Shown piece by piece: positions 1 through 8,220 of a DNA stretch of 64,000 nucleotides. Source of the stretch: Paraburkholderia sp. (GTDB lineage Bacteria > Pseudomonadota > Gammaproteobacteria > Burkholderiales > Burkholderiaceae). The stretch covers positions 1-64,000 of the forward strand of contig NZ_SCRP01000018.1 of assembly GCF_004298475.1 (NCBI RefSeq), in the 5' to 3' direction. The position numbers and the translations under genes were made by a program. The first letter of the stretch is position 1. Every line of letters begins with the position of its first letter. The notes beneath the pieces are model-generated. The model was not told the DNA's origin. It worked only from the letters and a program-made list of their open reading frames with translations, and made no database searches.

Positions 1-65
1 CCAACCCCATCACGCAGGTGCCTGTCGACCAGCTTCTGTTTGAACCGCTCATCGTACTTCGTCAT
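1..65 (-). CDS. IS3-family transposase OrfA, N-terminal fragment (cut by window edge)
   Basis: An ATG at 65-63 opens a frame reading MTKYDERFKQKLVDRHLRDG, which resembles the first residues of IS150-group OrfA proteins. These carry an N-terminal helix-turn-helix that binds the element ends and are normally joined to OrfB by a programmed frameshift. Only about 21 codons are inside the window. Whether the element is intact cannot be judged from here. Confidence 0.65.
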   Translation of the reverse strand, partial: MTKYDERFKQKLVDRHLRDGV

Positions 66-116
66 GAAAAACACCCCAAAGGCTGGATCGGCGTCCAACT
101 TTTGGGGTGCAGTTCA
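1..116 (-). mobile_element. Partial IS3-family insertion sequence, left end of window
   Basis: Read leftward from 116, the sequence begins TGAACTGCACCCCAAAAG, which matches the terminal inverted repeat of IS3-family (IS150-like) elements. The start of an OrfA-type transposase follows at 65. The element runs off the window edge, so the rest of the IS, its other end and any target duplication cannot be seen. It lies about 20 bases beyond a hairpin that follows the sigma factor gene. The IS3-family call rests on recalled terminal and OrfA patterns, not on a search. Confidence 0.7.
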
Positions 117-137
117 CAGGACGGCTTTTGCGTATTC

Positions 138-176
138 AAGCTTCAGACCGCAGCAAAAACCAGCGGCCTGAAGCTT
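138..176 (-). terminator. Hairpin after the sigma factor gene, probable terminator
   Basis: AAGCTTCAG and CTGAAGCTT are perfect arms, extended by a further GC-rich segment to a stem of about 14 bp (one G-U) around an 11-base loop. It begins about 8 bases after the rpoD-type stop codon. There is no U-run directly after the stem, so it may stabilise the 3' end rather than be a classical intrinsic terminator. Confidence 0.55.
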
Positions 177-184
177 CGTGCAAC

Positions 185-2161
185 TCAACGATCGAGGAAA
201 GGCCGAAGCTTGTCGGCCCGGCTCGGGTGCATCAGCTTGCGCATCGCTTTGCTTTCGATCTGACGAATACGCTCGCGCGTCACGTCGAACTGCTTGCCCA
301 CTTCTTCGAGCGTGTGATCCGACGTCGTATCGATGCCGTAACGCATACGCAGCACCTTCGCTTCGCGCGGCGACAGCGCCTTGAGCGCCTCGTCGATGGC
401 GGCACGCATGTTCGCGTGAATCGCCGCATCGGCCGGCGAGCTCGACGCTGCGTCCTCGATCATGTCGCCGAGTGTCGCGTCGCCGTCGTCGCCCACCGGG
501 CTTTCCAGCGAAACCGGCTGCTTTGCGATCTTGAGGATGCCGCGCACCTTCTCTTCGGTCATGCCCATGCGCGCGGCGAGATCCGCCGGATGCGCTTCCA
601 GGCCCGTTTGCTGCAGGATCTCGCGCGAAATGCGGTTCAGTTTGTTGATCGTTTCGATCATGTGAACCGGCACGCGGATCGTGCGCGCCTGGTCGGCGAG
701 CGCACGTGTCACGGCCTGGCGCACCCACCACGTCGCGTACGTCGAGAACTTCCAGCCACGGCGATATTCGAACTTGTCCACGGCCTTCATGAGGCCGATG
801 TTGCCTTCCTGGATCAAGTCGAGGAACTGCATCCCGCGATTCACGTATTTCTTCGCAATCGAGATCACAAGGCGCAGATTGGCTTTCACCATCTCGCCCT
901 TTGCCTGACGCATCTTCGATTCGGCAACCGTCATACGGCGATTGATCGCCTTGATCTGCTGCAGCGAGAGCGATGCACTCGCTTCGATTTCGGCGAGCTT
1001 CGCCTGTTCGGCTTGAATGGCCGGCAGGCTGCGCGTCATCGCGGCGCCGTACTTGCTCGACTTCGCAGCCGTGCGGACAGCCCAGTCGAAATCGGTTTCG
1101 TTGCCTGGGAACTGTTCGACGAATGCCTCGCGCGGCATGCCGCAGCGGTCGACGACGATCGTCAGCACATTGCGCTCGATTGCGCGGATCTGCGCGACCT
1201 GCGCCTGGAGCAGCGTGCACAGGCGATCGATCGTGCGGGCCGTGAAGCGGATCGGCGCGAGTTCGCGCTGGATCTCTTCACAGATCGCCATTTCGGCAGC
1301 CGAGGCACGCGCGTCCGAATCGGTCGTGCAGGCCATCTGCTCGAAGAGTGCACGCACGCGCGCGAAAATCGCGAGGCTGTTCGCCTTCAGCAGTTCGAGT
1401 TGCGCTTCGTTCGCCTTGCTCGCATCGGCTTCACTTTCGTCTTCATCGTCGCTGTCGCTTTCGTCGGCGTCGTCGGCTTGCGCCTCGATCTCGTCGCTGT
1501 CGTCGGCGTCGGCCATCGCGGCCTCCTGCGGCGGCTCGTCGCTGCCGATGCCATCGACCAGTTCGTCGATGCGCAGCTCTTCGGCGGCGACGCGATCGGC
1601 GTCAGCCAGAATCGTCGCGACGATCGACGGGCACGCCGCAATCGCCTGGATCATCTCCTGGAGGCCATCTTCGATTCGCTTAGCGACTTCGATTTCGCCA
1701 GCGCGCGTCAGCAGTTCGCTCGAGCCCATTTCGCGCATGTACATGCGCACCGGGTCGGTCGTGCGGCCGAATTCCGAATCGACGGTCGAGAGCGCGACTT
1801 CGACTTCCTCGTCTGCTTCGTCGTCGATTTGCGCATCGGCGCGGGTTTCTTCGTTCAGCAGCAGCGTGTCGGCGTCCGGCGCCTGCTCGTAGACCTGCAC
1901 GCCCATGTCGTTGAACGTGGCAACGATCGTTTCGAGCGCGGCCGTCTGCGCGAAGTTATCGGGCAGATGGTCGTTGATGTCGGCGTGCGTGAGGTAGCCG
2001 CGTTCGCGGCCGAGCTTGATCAGCGCCCGCATTTGATGCTGACGCTTTTCGAGTTGCGAGCCGGCGTCCAGTTGAGTCGTATCGCCGGTCTTGTCTTTCG
2101 ATCCACGGCGAGCAGGGCGGGCAGACGCGGTCAGCACGTCGTCCCGGTCATGGCTTGTCAA
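185..2161 (-). CDS. rpoD: RNA polymerase sigma-70 factor, RpoD type
   Basis: Primary-type sigma factor that directs RNA polymerase to housekeeping -35/-10 promoters. The 658-residue protein has region 1.1 (about residues 35-70), a highly acidic Asp/Glu/Ser stretch in the non-conserved region, regions 2.1-2.4 (about 421-500, with [10 protein letters not shown]), region 3, and region 4.2 with the helix-turn-helix [16 protein letters not shown] near 620-640. A TTG start at 2161 is preferred because AAGGAG lies 6 bases upstream; the frame stays open farther upstream but without a ribosome site. Burkholderiaceae often carry more than one RpoD. With no dnaG or other macromolecular-synthesis genes adjacent, this copy may be a paralogue of the main gene. 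Confidence 0.9.
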   Translation of the reverse strand: MTSHDRDDVLTASARPARRGSKDKTGDTTQLDAGSQLEKRQHQMRALIKLGRERGYLTHADINDHLPDNFAQTAALETIVATFNDMGVQVYEQAPDADTLLLNEETRADAQIDDEADEEVEVALSTVDSEFGRTTDPVRMYMREMGSSELLTRAGEIEVAKRIEDGLQEMIQAIAACPSIVATILADADRVAAEELRIDELVDGIGSDEPPQEAAMADADDSDEIEAQADDADESDSDDEDESEADASKANEAQLELLKANSLAIFARVRALFEQMACTTDSDARASAAEMAICEEIQRELAPIRFTARTIDRLCTLLQAQVAQIRAIERNVLTIVVDRCGMPREAFVEQFPGNETDFDWAVRTAAKSSKYGAAMTRSLPAIQAEQAKLAEIEASASLSLQQIKAINRRMTVAESKMRQAKGEMVKANLRLVISIAKKYVNRGMQFLDLIQEGNIGLMKAVDKFEYRRGWKFSTYATWWVRQAVTRALADQARTIRVPVHMIETINKLNRISREILQQTGLEAHPADLAARMGMTEEKVRGILKIAKQPVSLESPVGDDGDATLGDMIEDAASSSPADAAIHANMRAAIDEALKALSPREAKVLRMRYGIDTTSDHTLEEVGKQFDVTRERIRQIESKAMRKLMHPSRADKLRPFLDR

Positions 2162-3081
2162 TACGTTCTCCTTGAAGCGGGGCCTGACAAGGGCAAAAGA
2201 GTCACGCGCCAGCGTTGTGAAGTTCTGGCGATGACGAACTTGCAGGGGAAATGGGCGGGGGCGAATGCCGTTCCGCCGAGGGAGCGCCAAACGCGCGTGC
2301 CAGACGCGCGCGCGTTAAGCGCGTACGAATGGCAGCCTGAATATTCGTGCAATGCAGAAAGATCGCGTATGGTAGTGCGTTACGCCATGCGAGGCAACCT
2401 GAATCGTCGTCAGTAATGCACAGTTGCGTGCCGTGACAGGGTCAAATTACAACGCCTGCTTGATGGCGTCGCACCACGAGCGATTTCCGACTCGAATGGC
2501 GCAATTAATTGGAGTGGCGAGTCTGAATCGTCGAACCAATTTGCGCTGCGGCTTATTCCGGGAATCCGGCGCGGCATGGTGACCTGCCGTCGAAACCTTC
2601 CCGCATAAGGTTGCCTTTCGTCGCTCGATAGCGAATGGCGAACATATGATGAACGCGTTTGTCCGCGGACTGGTTGACCGCCGGTTCCTGGAGCGCCATG
2701 CAGTCAAGCGCAGCGTGTTTGTCATCTGTGATGCGTCGAATACGGCGCTTGCGATACCGGCGAGTGCTGGCTGATCGAATGCGTCATACGAAGCGTGCGC
2801 CGCGCGCCTGCGCGATCGGTCCCTCGGAAACCCCTTAGGGCATTGCGATAGAGCGATAACTGTCCAGCCGGATGGCATCGGGCGCAGTATCGCAGCCGAT
2901 ATTCGCGCAGCTCACGTCAACCCGGAACGGCGCTTCGGCCCGCGTGGAACTGGCCGGCTTGAGCCGGATTCGCTCATTCGTCTGCGTAACGTTGCGTTGC
3001 GCTAGAACAAATTCCGGTGGCGTGCACGCGGTGCGCGTGAGAACAGTCGATCACCGCAGCGGCAAGAAGGATAAGCGAGGG
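2162..3081. other. Intergenic region upstream of rpoD, no supported gene
   Basis: About 900 bases. A 143-codon leftward frame (2447-2878) has no recognisable domain and a composition like random high-GC sequence. The promoter of the sigma factor gene should lie near 2170-2450, but I could not identify clear boxes. Confidence 0.5.
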
Positions 3082-3507
3082 TTACGGCAGTTCGTCGAAC
3101 TGCGGCAAGGAATCGGTGATCTCGTACCAGGGCGCCTTCGAGCCGACAAAAATGTGCGCGCCCGGACGGATCGCCGGGCTGTCGACCAGCGTGCCCAGCG
3201 TCACGTGAACCCAGGCGCTTTCACGCACGACGGAGAAGAGCAGCGACCCGCATTGCGCGCAGTGGACGTCGTGGCAGGCATGCGCATCGCCAAACGTCAG
3301 CACGTGTTCTGCGCCTTGCGTGACGGCCAGTTTCTGGCGCTCGATACCGCCAAAGGGCTTGAATGCAGACCCCGTGGCTCGCCGGCATTTCGAGCAGTGG
3401 CAATTGAGCGCATAGACGAACGCGTCGTCCACGGCGTAATGAACCGCGCCGCACAGGCATCGTCCGCGCAGCCGCGTTGCAACGTTTCCGGATGGGGCGG
3501 TTGTCAT
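3082..3507 (-). CDS. GFA-family (glutathione-dependent formaldehyde-activating/CENP-V-like) protein
   Basis: A 141-residue protein with the zinc-binding cysteine pattern of the GFA/CENP-V fold: RCLCGAVHY near residue 16, NCHCSKCRR near 35, and HCAQCGSLL near 82. Family members resemble Gfa, which was proposed to join formaldehyde and glutathione, but most have no proven activity. The ATG at 3507 is preceded by GGGAGC. It appears monocistronic, and the neighbouring genes do not hint at a substrate. The family call is firm and the reaction is not. Confidence 0.85.
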   Translation of the reverse strand: MTTAPSGNVATRLRGRCLCGAVHYAVDDAFVYALNCHCSKCRRATGSAFKPFGGIERQKLAVTQGAEHVLTFGDAHACHDVHCAQCGSLLFSVVRESAWVHVTLGTLVDSPAIRPGAHIFVGSKAPWYEITDSLPQFDELP

Positions 3508-3799
3508 CGTTGCTCCCGGACAGGATTGGCACTCGACCGTGCGCTCACGTGACGTGAGTCGCGAGTGCCTAAGGTAACGGGATTTGGGAGATTGCGCTCC
3601 TGCTGGCCGTTTCGCGGCGCGCTGCGCAGGGTTTTATCGGCCGCAATACGCGCTTCCTGCAGGATTTACGTACCAGCCAGGTGTCGCGCAGCGTGTATTG
3701 CTCCCATAGTGCGTTACCTTTGCGTGGTGCGCCACTGCGCAGCAGGCGACCTGTCTGTTCAACGCGTGCCCACCGCGCCCATCTTCGGGCGCACGACGC

Positions 3800-4150
3800 T
3801 CATCGCGGGCGTCCGCTCATCTCCTTCAGCCCCTCGATCACGACGAGCAACGCGCGGCCATGCTCTTCTGAGCCGTCCCACGCCTCGACGATCGCGTTGC
3901 GCAGCAATTCGTTATAGGCAACGGCGTGCCTTGCGGCGGACGGTGACTTCACGCCGTAGAAACTGCATAGCTTATTGAATGACGCGCTCCGGCGCAGCCG
4001 TCGGCCGTTCGAGAGCCGAAGTCTCGATACGGTGGGCTGGCTGACGCCGGAAAGCCGCGCTATTTCGCTGGATGAGCGGGTATCCGCCGTCAGCTGCATC
4101 AATAGCTCATGCACGGGAAAATGTGTGTCCGGGGCTTCCATGTCATGCAT
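3800..4150 (-). CDS. Small helix-turn-helix regulator
   Basis: A 116-residue protein with a central Cro/LacI-like helix-turn-helix: SSEIARLSGVSQPTVSRLR, about residues 27-45. The rest is helical with no ligand domain. ATG at 4150 was taken; a second ATG lies at 4141 (MEAPDT). The gene diverges from the 4221 gene, and the 70 bases between hold a 7-bp inverted repeat, so it may repress itself and the divergent unit. I do not recognise the exact family. Confidence 0.65.
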   Translation of the reverse strand: MHDMEAPDTHFPVHELLMQLTADTRSSSEIARLSGVSQPTVSRLRLSNGRRLRRSASFNKLCSFYGVKSPSAARHAVAYNELLRNAIVEAWDGSEEHGRALLVVIEGLKEMSGRPR

Positions 4151-4178
4151 TATATCTATACAGTAACGTTTATTGAAT

Positions 4179-4200
4179 TATCTGTCGAAATGAACAGATA
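4179..4200. promoter_or_regulatory. Inverted repeat between divergent genes, probable operator
   Basis: TATCTGT, an 8-base spacer, then ACAGATA: a perfect 7-bp inverted repeat in an AT-rich intergenic segment unlike the surrounding GC-rich DNA. It sits between the HTH gene and the 4221 gene, so it is a plausible binding site for the HTH protein. This is inferred from position and symmetry only. Confidence 0.5.
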
Positions 4201-4220
4201 GAAGCATTCCGAGGAAGTCG

Positions 4221-5114
4221 ATGGCACTGAAACACCTACCGCCCGCGTTTTGCTGGTCCCGAATCGGGGCGGAATCCGGCGAAGATCTCGCTACGCTCAT
4301 TGTTCGCAAGGAGTGGGAGCGGCGTCTGGGCGGCGGGCGTTTCCTGTGGGGCATCAGTCAGTCGCTTGGCAATAGCGCACAGATCGCGGCGCTGCGCACC
4401 GGCTCGCTGCTCGCGCTGTTTTCGCCCGCGGCCAGCCGTGCGCGCGCGCCGGAGCGCAAGCGCGAAGATGCGCTGGTGTGGAACGCCTGGGTCGATGTGA
4501 ACGGACAGGTGCGGCAGTTGCCGCCGCATGTGTTTGTCGCGAGCCGCGCAACTTATCCTTCAGGCCGCGCGCGCGAGCAGCATTACGCGCTGGTGTGCGC
4601 GTCGCCCACGGAACTCAGCATCGGCAGCAGCCTGAAGGCGCATCCCGAGCGCCTGCGCAGCGTGAGCACGGGCAAGGTGCCGAGCGCTTCGCAGGCCACC
4701 GTCGTGGTGGACCGCGTGGAGCCTGTCGGCGAGCTGGCCGGTAAGAGCTATCCGATTGCACTGGCGGTCGAACTCGAAGCACCGTATGCCGTGCGACTCA
4801 CACAGCCCACACTCGTGAAGGCACGCGAGCTTGCCGCGATACACGAGGCCGTGCGCGATGGCGACTTCGAGGCGTATGCCGCGCTCACGCAACGTCTGCG
4901 CAGCCAGTCGGCCGCGCAGCAGGCGCGCGGCGTGACGCGCGATCTCTTCGATATGCCGCCCGCGGATACCGTGGCGCCGGTCCGGCGCGGCGGCGCACGT
5001 CCGCACAGCCGCAGCGTTGCGCGCATCGCGGACTGGACGCAATTAACGATGGAACTTTTCCATGGCGATCATCACACGTTCACAAGAAGCCGAGGCCGCG
5101 CGGCGCTTCGTTGA
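4221..5114 (+). CDS. Uncharacterised conserved-looking protein (297 residues)
   Basis: I cannot assign a function. The ATG at 4221 has a GAGGAAG ribosome site. The first 200 residues look folded: an early FCWSRIGAESGEDL segment, then RFLWGISQSLG near 40, YALVCAS near 120, and a strand-rich region to about 205. The remaining 90 residues are Arg/Ala-rich and look disordered. No signal peptide or membrane segment is visible. The pattern reminds me of a small family of unnamed proteins of similar length in high-GC bacteria, but this is memory only. It diverges from an HTH regulator and overlaps the next frame by 53 bases. Confidence 0.6.
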   Translation: MALKHLPPAFCWSRIGAESGEDLATLIVRKEWERRLGGGRFLWGISQSLGNSAQIAALRTGSLLALFSPAASRARAPERKREDALVWNAWVDVNGQVRQLPPHVFVASRATYPSGRAREQHYALVCASPTELSIGSSLKAHPERLRSVSTGKVPSASQATVVVDRVEPVGELAGKSYPIALAVELEAPYAVRLTQPTLVKARELAAIHEAVRDGDFEAYAALTQRLRSQSAAQQARGVTRDLFDMPPADTVAPVRRGGARPHSRSVARIADWTQLTMELFHGDHHTFTRSRGRAALR

Positions 5115-5310
5115 GGCGAGCCGCAACGTCGATCTGGCCTTTCGTGCCGTTCGCGGTGAGCAAGTCGCAAAAGCATCGGTGATGACCCGCGGGGCCGCAC
5201 AGTCCCGTCTGGAGCGCGCGCTCGACGAACTCGCACGGGCCGAGGCGCTGTTCGATTCGGCGATCCGCGTGCAGGGGCGCAGTCATCAGCCGGGTCATAT
5301 GGACATCTGA
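5062..5310 (+). CDS. Small hypothetical protein overlapping the preceding gene
   Basis: An 82-residue, mostly helical, charged protein (EAEAARRFVEASRNVDLAFRA) without signal peptide or membrane segment. It starts inside the last 53 bases of the 297-codon gene in another frame, and no strong ribosome site precedes the ATG, so translational coupling would be needed. Its hydrophobic-every-three-to-four spacing supports a real helical protein, but the evidence is modest. Confidence 0.45.
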   Translation: MAIITRSQEAEAARRFVEASRNVDLAFRAVRGEQVAKASVMTRGAAQSRLERALDELARAEALFDSAIRVQGRSHQPGHMDI

Positions 5311-5325
5311 TTAAAGCGGGCCGCA

Positions 5326-5594
5326 ATGACACGCGAAGCCGCCCGGACCAGCGTGGCCCCCATGGCGATGGCGGCGCTCGAACAGCGTCTTGCTATCGCC
5401 GTTTTGTGATGAAGGATGGGATCTGGCGGTTCGGTCTCGATCCCGAGGACGCGTCCGCGTTTCTTGTGCCCTACGGTTGGTGCGTGATCGAAGCGCCAGC
5501 GCCCGAAACACGCGCGCAGCGCCATGTCGAGCCGACGGGCCGCGCGCTCACCTGCATGCCGATCGGGCGATCGGTCTACGCAGAACACCTTTGA
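5326..5594 (+). pseudogene. SAM-dependent methyltransferase (leucine carboxyl methyltransferase family), internally deleted remnant
   Basis: The first part, from the ATG at 5326, reads MTREAARTSVAPMAMAALEQ, resembling the N-terminus of the PF04072/TIGR00027 class of SAM-dependent methyltransferases. It stops at 5407-5409. From 5406, in a different frame, follows WRFGLDPEDASAFLVPYGW to GRALTCMPIGRSVYAE, the typical C-terminus of the same family. The roughly 200 central residues that hold the SAM-binding fold are missing and the frames do not match, so this is a gene with an internal deletion and frameshift. Family assignment is from recalled motifs. Confidence 0.7.
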
Positions 5595-5616
5595 TGGCGC
5601 GGCGGCCCTCGCCGCG

Positions 5617-5982
5617 TTACTTCACTGTGAATGTGAAGTGTCCTTGCGTGCGGTGCCCATCCGCCGCGACGGCCGCCCATGCAACGTTATAGACGCCCGG
5701 CGTAAGCGGATTCAAGCCCACGGACATGTGCTTCCTGCTCGACGCATCGACCACGGCCTTGCCGCTCGTGACGGCCTTGCCTTGCGCGTCGGTCACGGTG
5801 ATCGAACTGAATACGGGTTCGAGTGCGTCGTCGAAGTCGATCGCCACGTCCTTTTGCGTCGTCGTGACGGTTGCGCCCGCAGCGGGCGCCTCGTGAGTCG
5901 GATAGGCGTGCGCATGGGCAAGCTGGCAGGCGGCGATCAGGAGTGCTGCAGCGGCAGCGCGTGCGGTGGTTTGCAGTTTCAT
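5617..5982 (-). CDS. copC: CopC-domain copper resistance protein
   Basis: A 121-residue periplasmic protein with a signal peptide ending near ...LAHAHA and a mature CopC domain. The mature N-terminal His (HAYPTHEAPAAG) and the closing AADGHRTQGHFTFTV strand are CopC hallmarks. CopC proteins bind Cu(II) through the N-terminal His and internal His/Asp residues. I chose the ATG at 5982, which gives the signal peptide directly; the frame is open 31 codons farther. It lies 16 bases after the outer-membrane protein gene and is probably cotranscribed with it and the DUF2946 gene. No CopD partner is present here. Confidence 0.85.
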   Translation of the reverse strand: MKLQTTARAAAAALLIAACQLAHAHAYPTHEAPAAGATVTTTQKDVAIDFDDALEPVFSSITVTDAQGKAVTSGKAVVDASSRKHMSVGLNPLTPGVYNVAWAAVAADGHRTQGHFTFTVK

Positions 5983-5998
5983 TTGTTGTGTCCTGCGC

Positions 5999-6919
5999 TT
6001 AAAAGAGGGGTTTGCCGAGCGAATTCGGGAACATGTCGTCGAAGTACAGATGTGCCTGGACCAGCACGCCCACATGAGTGCCCGTTGCGCGGTTCACCGG
6101 AATCTGCGCTTCGATGCCGAATTGGCCATAGCGGTTAAGCCAGATCAGGCCGGGGTTGATCGTACCCGTCGTATGGCCCGCACAGTCGCCCGCGGTGCAG
6201 GTGCTCATCGGGAACTCGACCACCGGAACCAGATTCGCAAATGGCTGCGGCAGGCCCAGATCCTTCACCTGGTTCTGCAGGTAGGGAATGCTGTACTGCA
6301 CCGTCACGCCCCAGCCGAGCGAATTCGGCCCGTTGTCGGACGATGCCGTCGTGATGTTCGGGCCGATCGTGCCGGTGATCGCGAACGGTCGCAGATAGGC
6401 GAGAGAGTTCGGCAAGTCTCCGAAGCCCTTGCCGACGTAGACGGTCGGGGTGAACGTCGAATACGAAGTCGCGATCGCCTTCGAGCCCGTGCCACCAACG
6501 GTTGCGAGGAGCCCGACTGACGCCATGAACTCATGCCGCGCATTCGCGTAGGCGACGTACTTCGCGCCGAGCGTGAGATTGTCCCAGCCCTTCGCCGAGC
6601 CGTCGGGGGAGTTCTGGCTCGCGTAGTTGCCGGCGATGCTGACCGCGAGGTTCTTCGTGATCAGCTTGTCCCACTCGTAGGACACGGTGTTCACGTTCAT
6701 ATCGTCGCCGTTGCTGTCCGGCGTCTTGATGTGGCCGAACTGCATGTTGAATTCGTCGCCGACGCCGGGATCGTCGACCGCCATCGTGGCGGGAAAGACG
6801 CGGTCGCCGACCACCGCGTGCGCGTGCGCAGCGGGGGAAGCGGCCATGCAGGCGAGGGCGCCCGAAACGAGCAAGGCGGCGCGCGCAGGCGCGACGTAGC
6901 GTGCGAAAAGCGTACGCAT
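5999..6919 (-). CDS. Putative outer-membrane protein of the copper unit
   Basis: A 306-residue protein with a signal peptide ending at ...SPAAHAHA and a mature part of alternating strands rich in Gly, Asn, Thr and aromatic residues, ending in Phe, as expected of an outer-membrane beta-barrel. The HAHAVVGDRVFPATM start of the mature part resembles the proteins found beside copper genes in Burkholderiaceae. The ATG at 6919 follows AGGAGAATGACC, so I prefer it to one 14 codons earlier. Its role is inferred only from position between DUF2946 and CopC genes. Confidence 0.65.
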   Translation of the reverse strand: MRTLFARYVAPARAALLVSGALACMAASPAAHAHAVVGDRVFPATMAVDDPGVGDEFNMQFGHIKTPDSNGDDMNVNTVSYEWDKLITKNLAVSIAGNYASQNSPDGSAKGWDNLTLGAKYVAYANARHEFMASVGLLATVGGTGSKAIATSYSTFTPTVYVGKGFGDLPNSLAYLRPFAITGTIGPNITTASSDNGPNSLGWGVTVQYSIPYLQNQVKDLGLPQPFANLVPVVEFPMSTCTAGDCAGHTTGTINPGLIWLNRYGQFGIEAQIPVNRATGTHVGVLVQAHLYFDDMFPNSLGKPLF

Positions 6920-7070
6920 AAGGTCATTCTCCTGAATCTTGACGTGTGTTATTCCCGTCACGCGCAGGCGTGACGGCGCGCCGCGACGGTGCGTGCGGCG
7001 GCGTTGTTGTGGTTGCTTGCCTGTGCCCGTGCGAGGCGATACGACACGGGACGAGGCGAAGCGGATCAGA

Positions 7071-7448
7071 TCAGGAGAAGGCGGGCGGCGCGCGCGGCTG
7101 CGCTGCCGTGTAGATAGTGAGGGTGAGGACTTCGTGGTCCGCGTAGTCTACGTTCGTGCGCGTGACGGCGAACGTAACCGGGAACTCCACGACCGTGCCC
7201 GGTAGAACAGGCACGTTGGCGAACAGCGTGCAATACGGGCAGGCGTCGCCGTGCTGCGCTTGCGAATGATGCGGCGAGCCGTGCGAGTCGGCAGCGGCTT
7301 CGTCTCCCATCGCGCAGAACGACCCATGCATTTCGCCCGCGCGATGATGTTCGACCAGCGTCTGCGAAATGGCCGGCGCGAGCACGCTCATCAGGATCGC
7401 AAGCAATCCGAGCAGGCTGCCGAGTTTCCGTAGACGAATGCGTGACAT
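7071..7448 (-). CDS. DUF2946 family protein, likely metal-related
   Basis: A 125-residue protein with an N-terminal signal or membrane anchor (LGLLAILMSVLAPAISQ) and a His/Cys-rich middle: HHRAGEMHGSFCAMG, SHGSPHHSQAQHGDACPYC. DUF2946 proteins look like this and commonly sit beside TonB-type receptors and copper genes. It is first in a leftward set with the outer-membrane protein and CopC, although about 150 bases separate it from the next gene. Periplasmic copper binding is a reasonable guess from the His/Cys content. Confidence 0.75.
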   Translation of the reverse strand: MSRIRLRKLGSLLGLLAILMSVLAPAISQTLVEHHRAGEMHGSFCAMGDEAAADSHGSPHHSQAQHGDACPYCTLFANVPVLPGTVVEFPVTFAVTRTNVDYADHEVLTLTIYTAAQPRAPPAFS

Positions 7449-7825
7449 GCTTCGCGTGGTGCAGGCGCGTTGAAAGCGCGGTTGAGGTGCACGGCAGATG
7501 CCGTGCGATGCGTTCAGTGCTGCGTGGCCTATGCGGCCTCTATGTGGCGCGGAAAAGCACGCTAACGAATTGATCGATTATGCCATGTGCGGTTTGCGCA
7601 ATCGGACGTGTGCGGCTATGCCGCAATACGATGTGGCGGAACAGAAACGCACGAATTCGTGCTGACGCTGGTGCGATCGATATCGGTGCAGGCGTTGGGG
7701 AATGTCGCGCGTTGCGCGGCTTTCAACGCGCCGTGCTAACGTTGCGCCCGGCTGCCGCACCGCGTGCTTTTAGCGGCGCGGCGAGCGCTTTGTGCACCAC
7801 ACGTCTCATTCAGGAGGGAAATCTC
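7449..7825. other. Intergenic, no supported gene
   Basis: This divergent region should hold the promoters of the leftward copper unit and the rightward monooxygenase gene. I found no clear operator or small gene. Confidence 0.45.
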
Positions 7826-8119
7826 GTGGTTTACGAAATGGCACACATCACCGTGCAGGCAGGCAAAAACGCCGAATTCGAAGCAGGGGTGAAGCAGGCG
7901 ATCCCCTTGTTCAACCGCGCGCGCGGTTGCCGTCACGTCGAGTTGCAGCGCTCCATCGAGGAGCCGAACCAGTACGTGCTCGTCGTGCAGTGGGACACCG
8001 TCGAAGATCATATGGTGCACTTTCGCGAGTCCGCCGACTTCCAGGTGTGGCGCGAGCTTGTTGGCCCGTACTTCGAGAAGCCGCCGGTGGTGGGGCACAC
8101 GCAAGTCGTCGTCAAGTAA
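7826..8119 (+). CDS. Antibiotic biosynthesis monooxygenase (ABM) domain protein
   Basis: A 97-residue protein with the ferredoxin-like ABM fold: AHITVQAGKNAEFEAG, then a strand VLVVQWDTVEDHMVHFRESADFQVW, which is the usual second half of the domain. Such small dimeric enzymes act as cofactor-free monooxygenases or heme- or quinol-modifying proteins, and the substrate cannot be predicted. I chose GTG at 7826 because AGGAGG lies 8 bases upstream; the longer open frame has no ribosome site. It stands alone between unrelated genes. Confidence 0.8.
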   Translation: MVYEMAHITVQAGKNAEFEAGVKQAIPLFNRARGCRHVELQRSIEEPNQYVLVVQWDTVEDHMVHFRESADFQVWRELVGPYFEKPPVVGHTQVVVK

Positions 8120-8220
8120 CACGCGACAGGCGGGGCGAGCGAGCCGGGGCACGCGATTCGCGCGTGCCCCATGCGGGCACGCGCTCAGGCAGCAGCGCGC
8201 CGCGAGTGCGGCGCTCGCGT

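Noticed and set aside
107..2416. Long rightward open frame (769 codons) opposite the sigma factor gene
   Set aside because: Its protein is Arg/His-rich with no domain; it is the mirror of a GC-rich real gene on the other strand.
2447..2878. Leftward frame of 143 codons upstream of rpoD
   Set aside because: No ribosome site, no domain, and composition like noncoding sequence.
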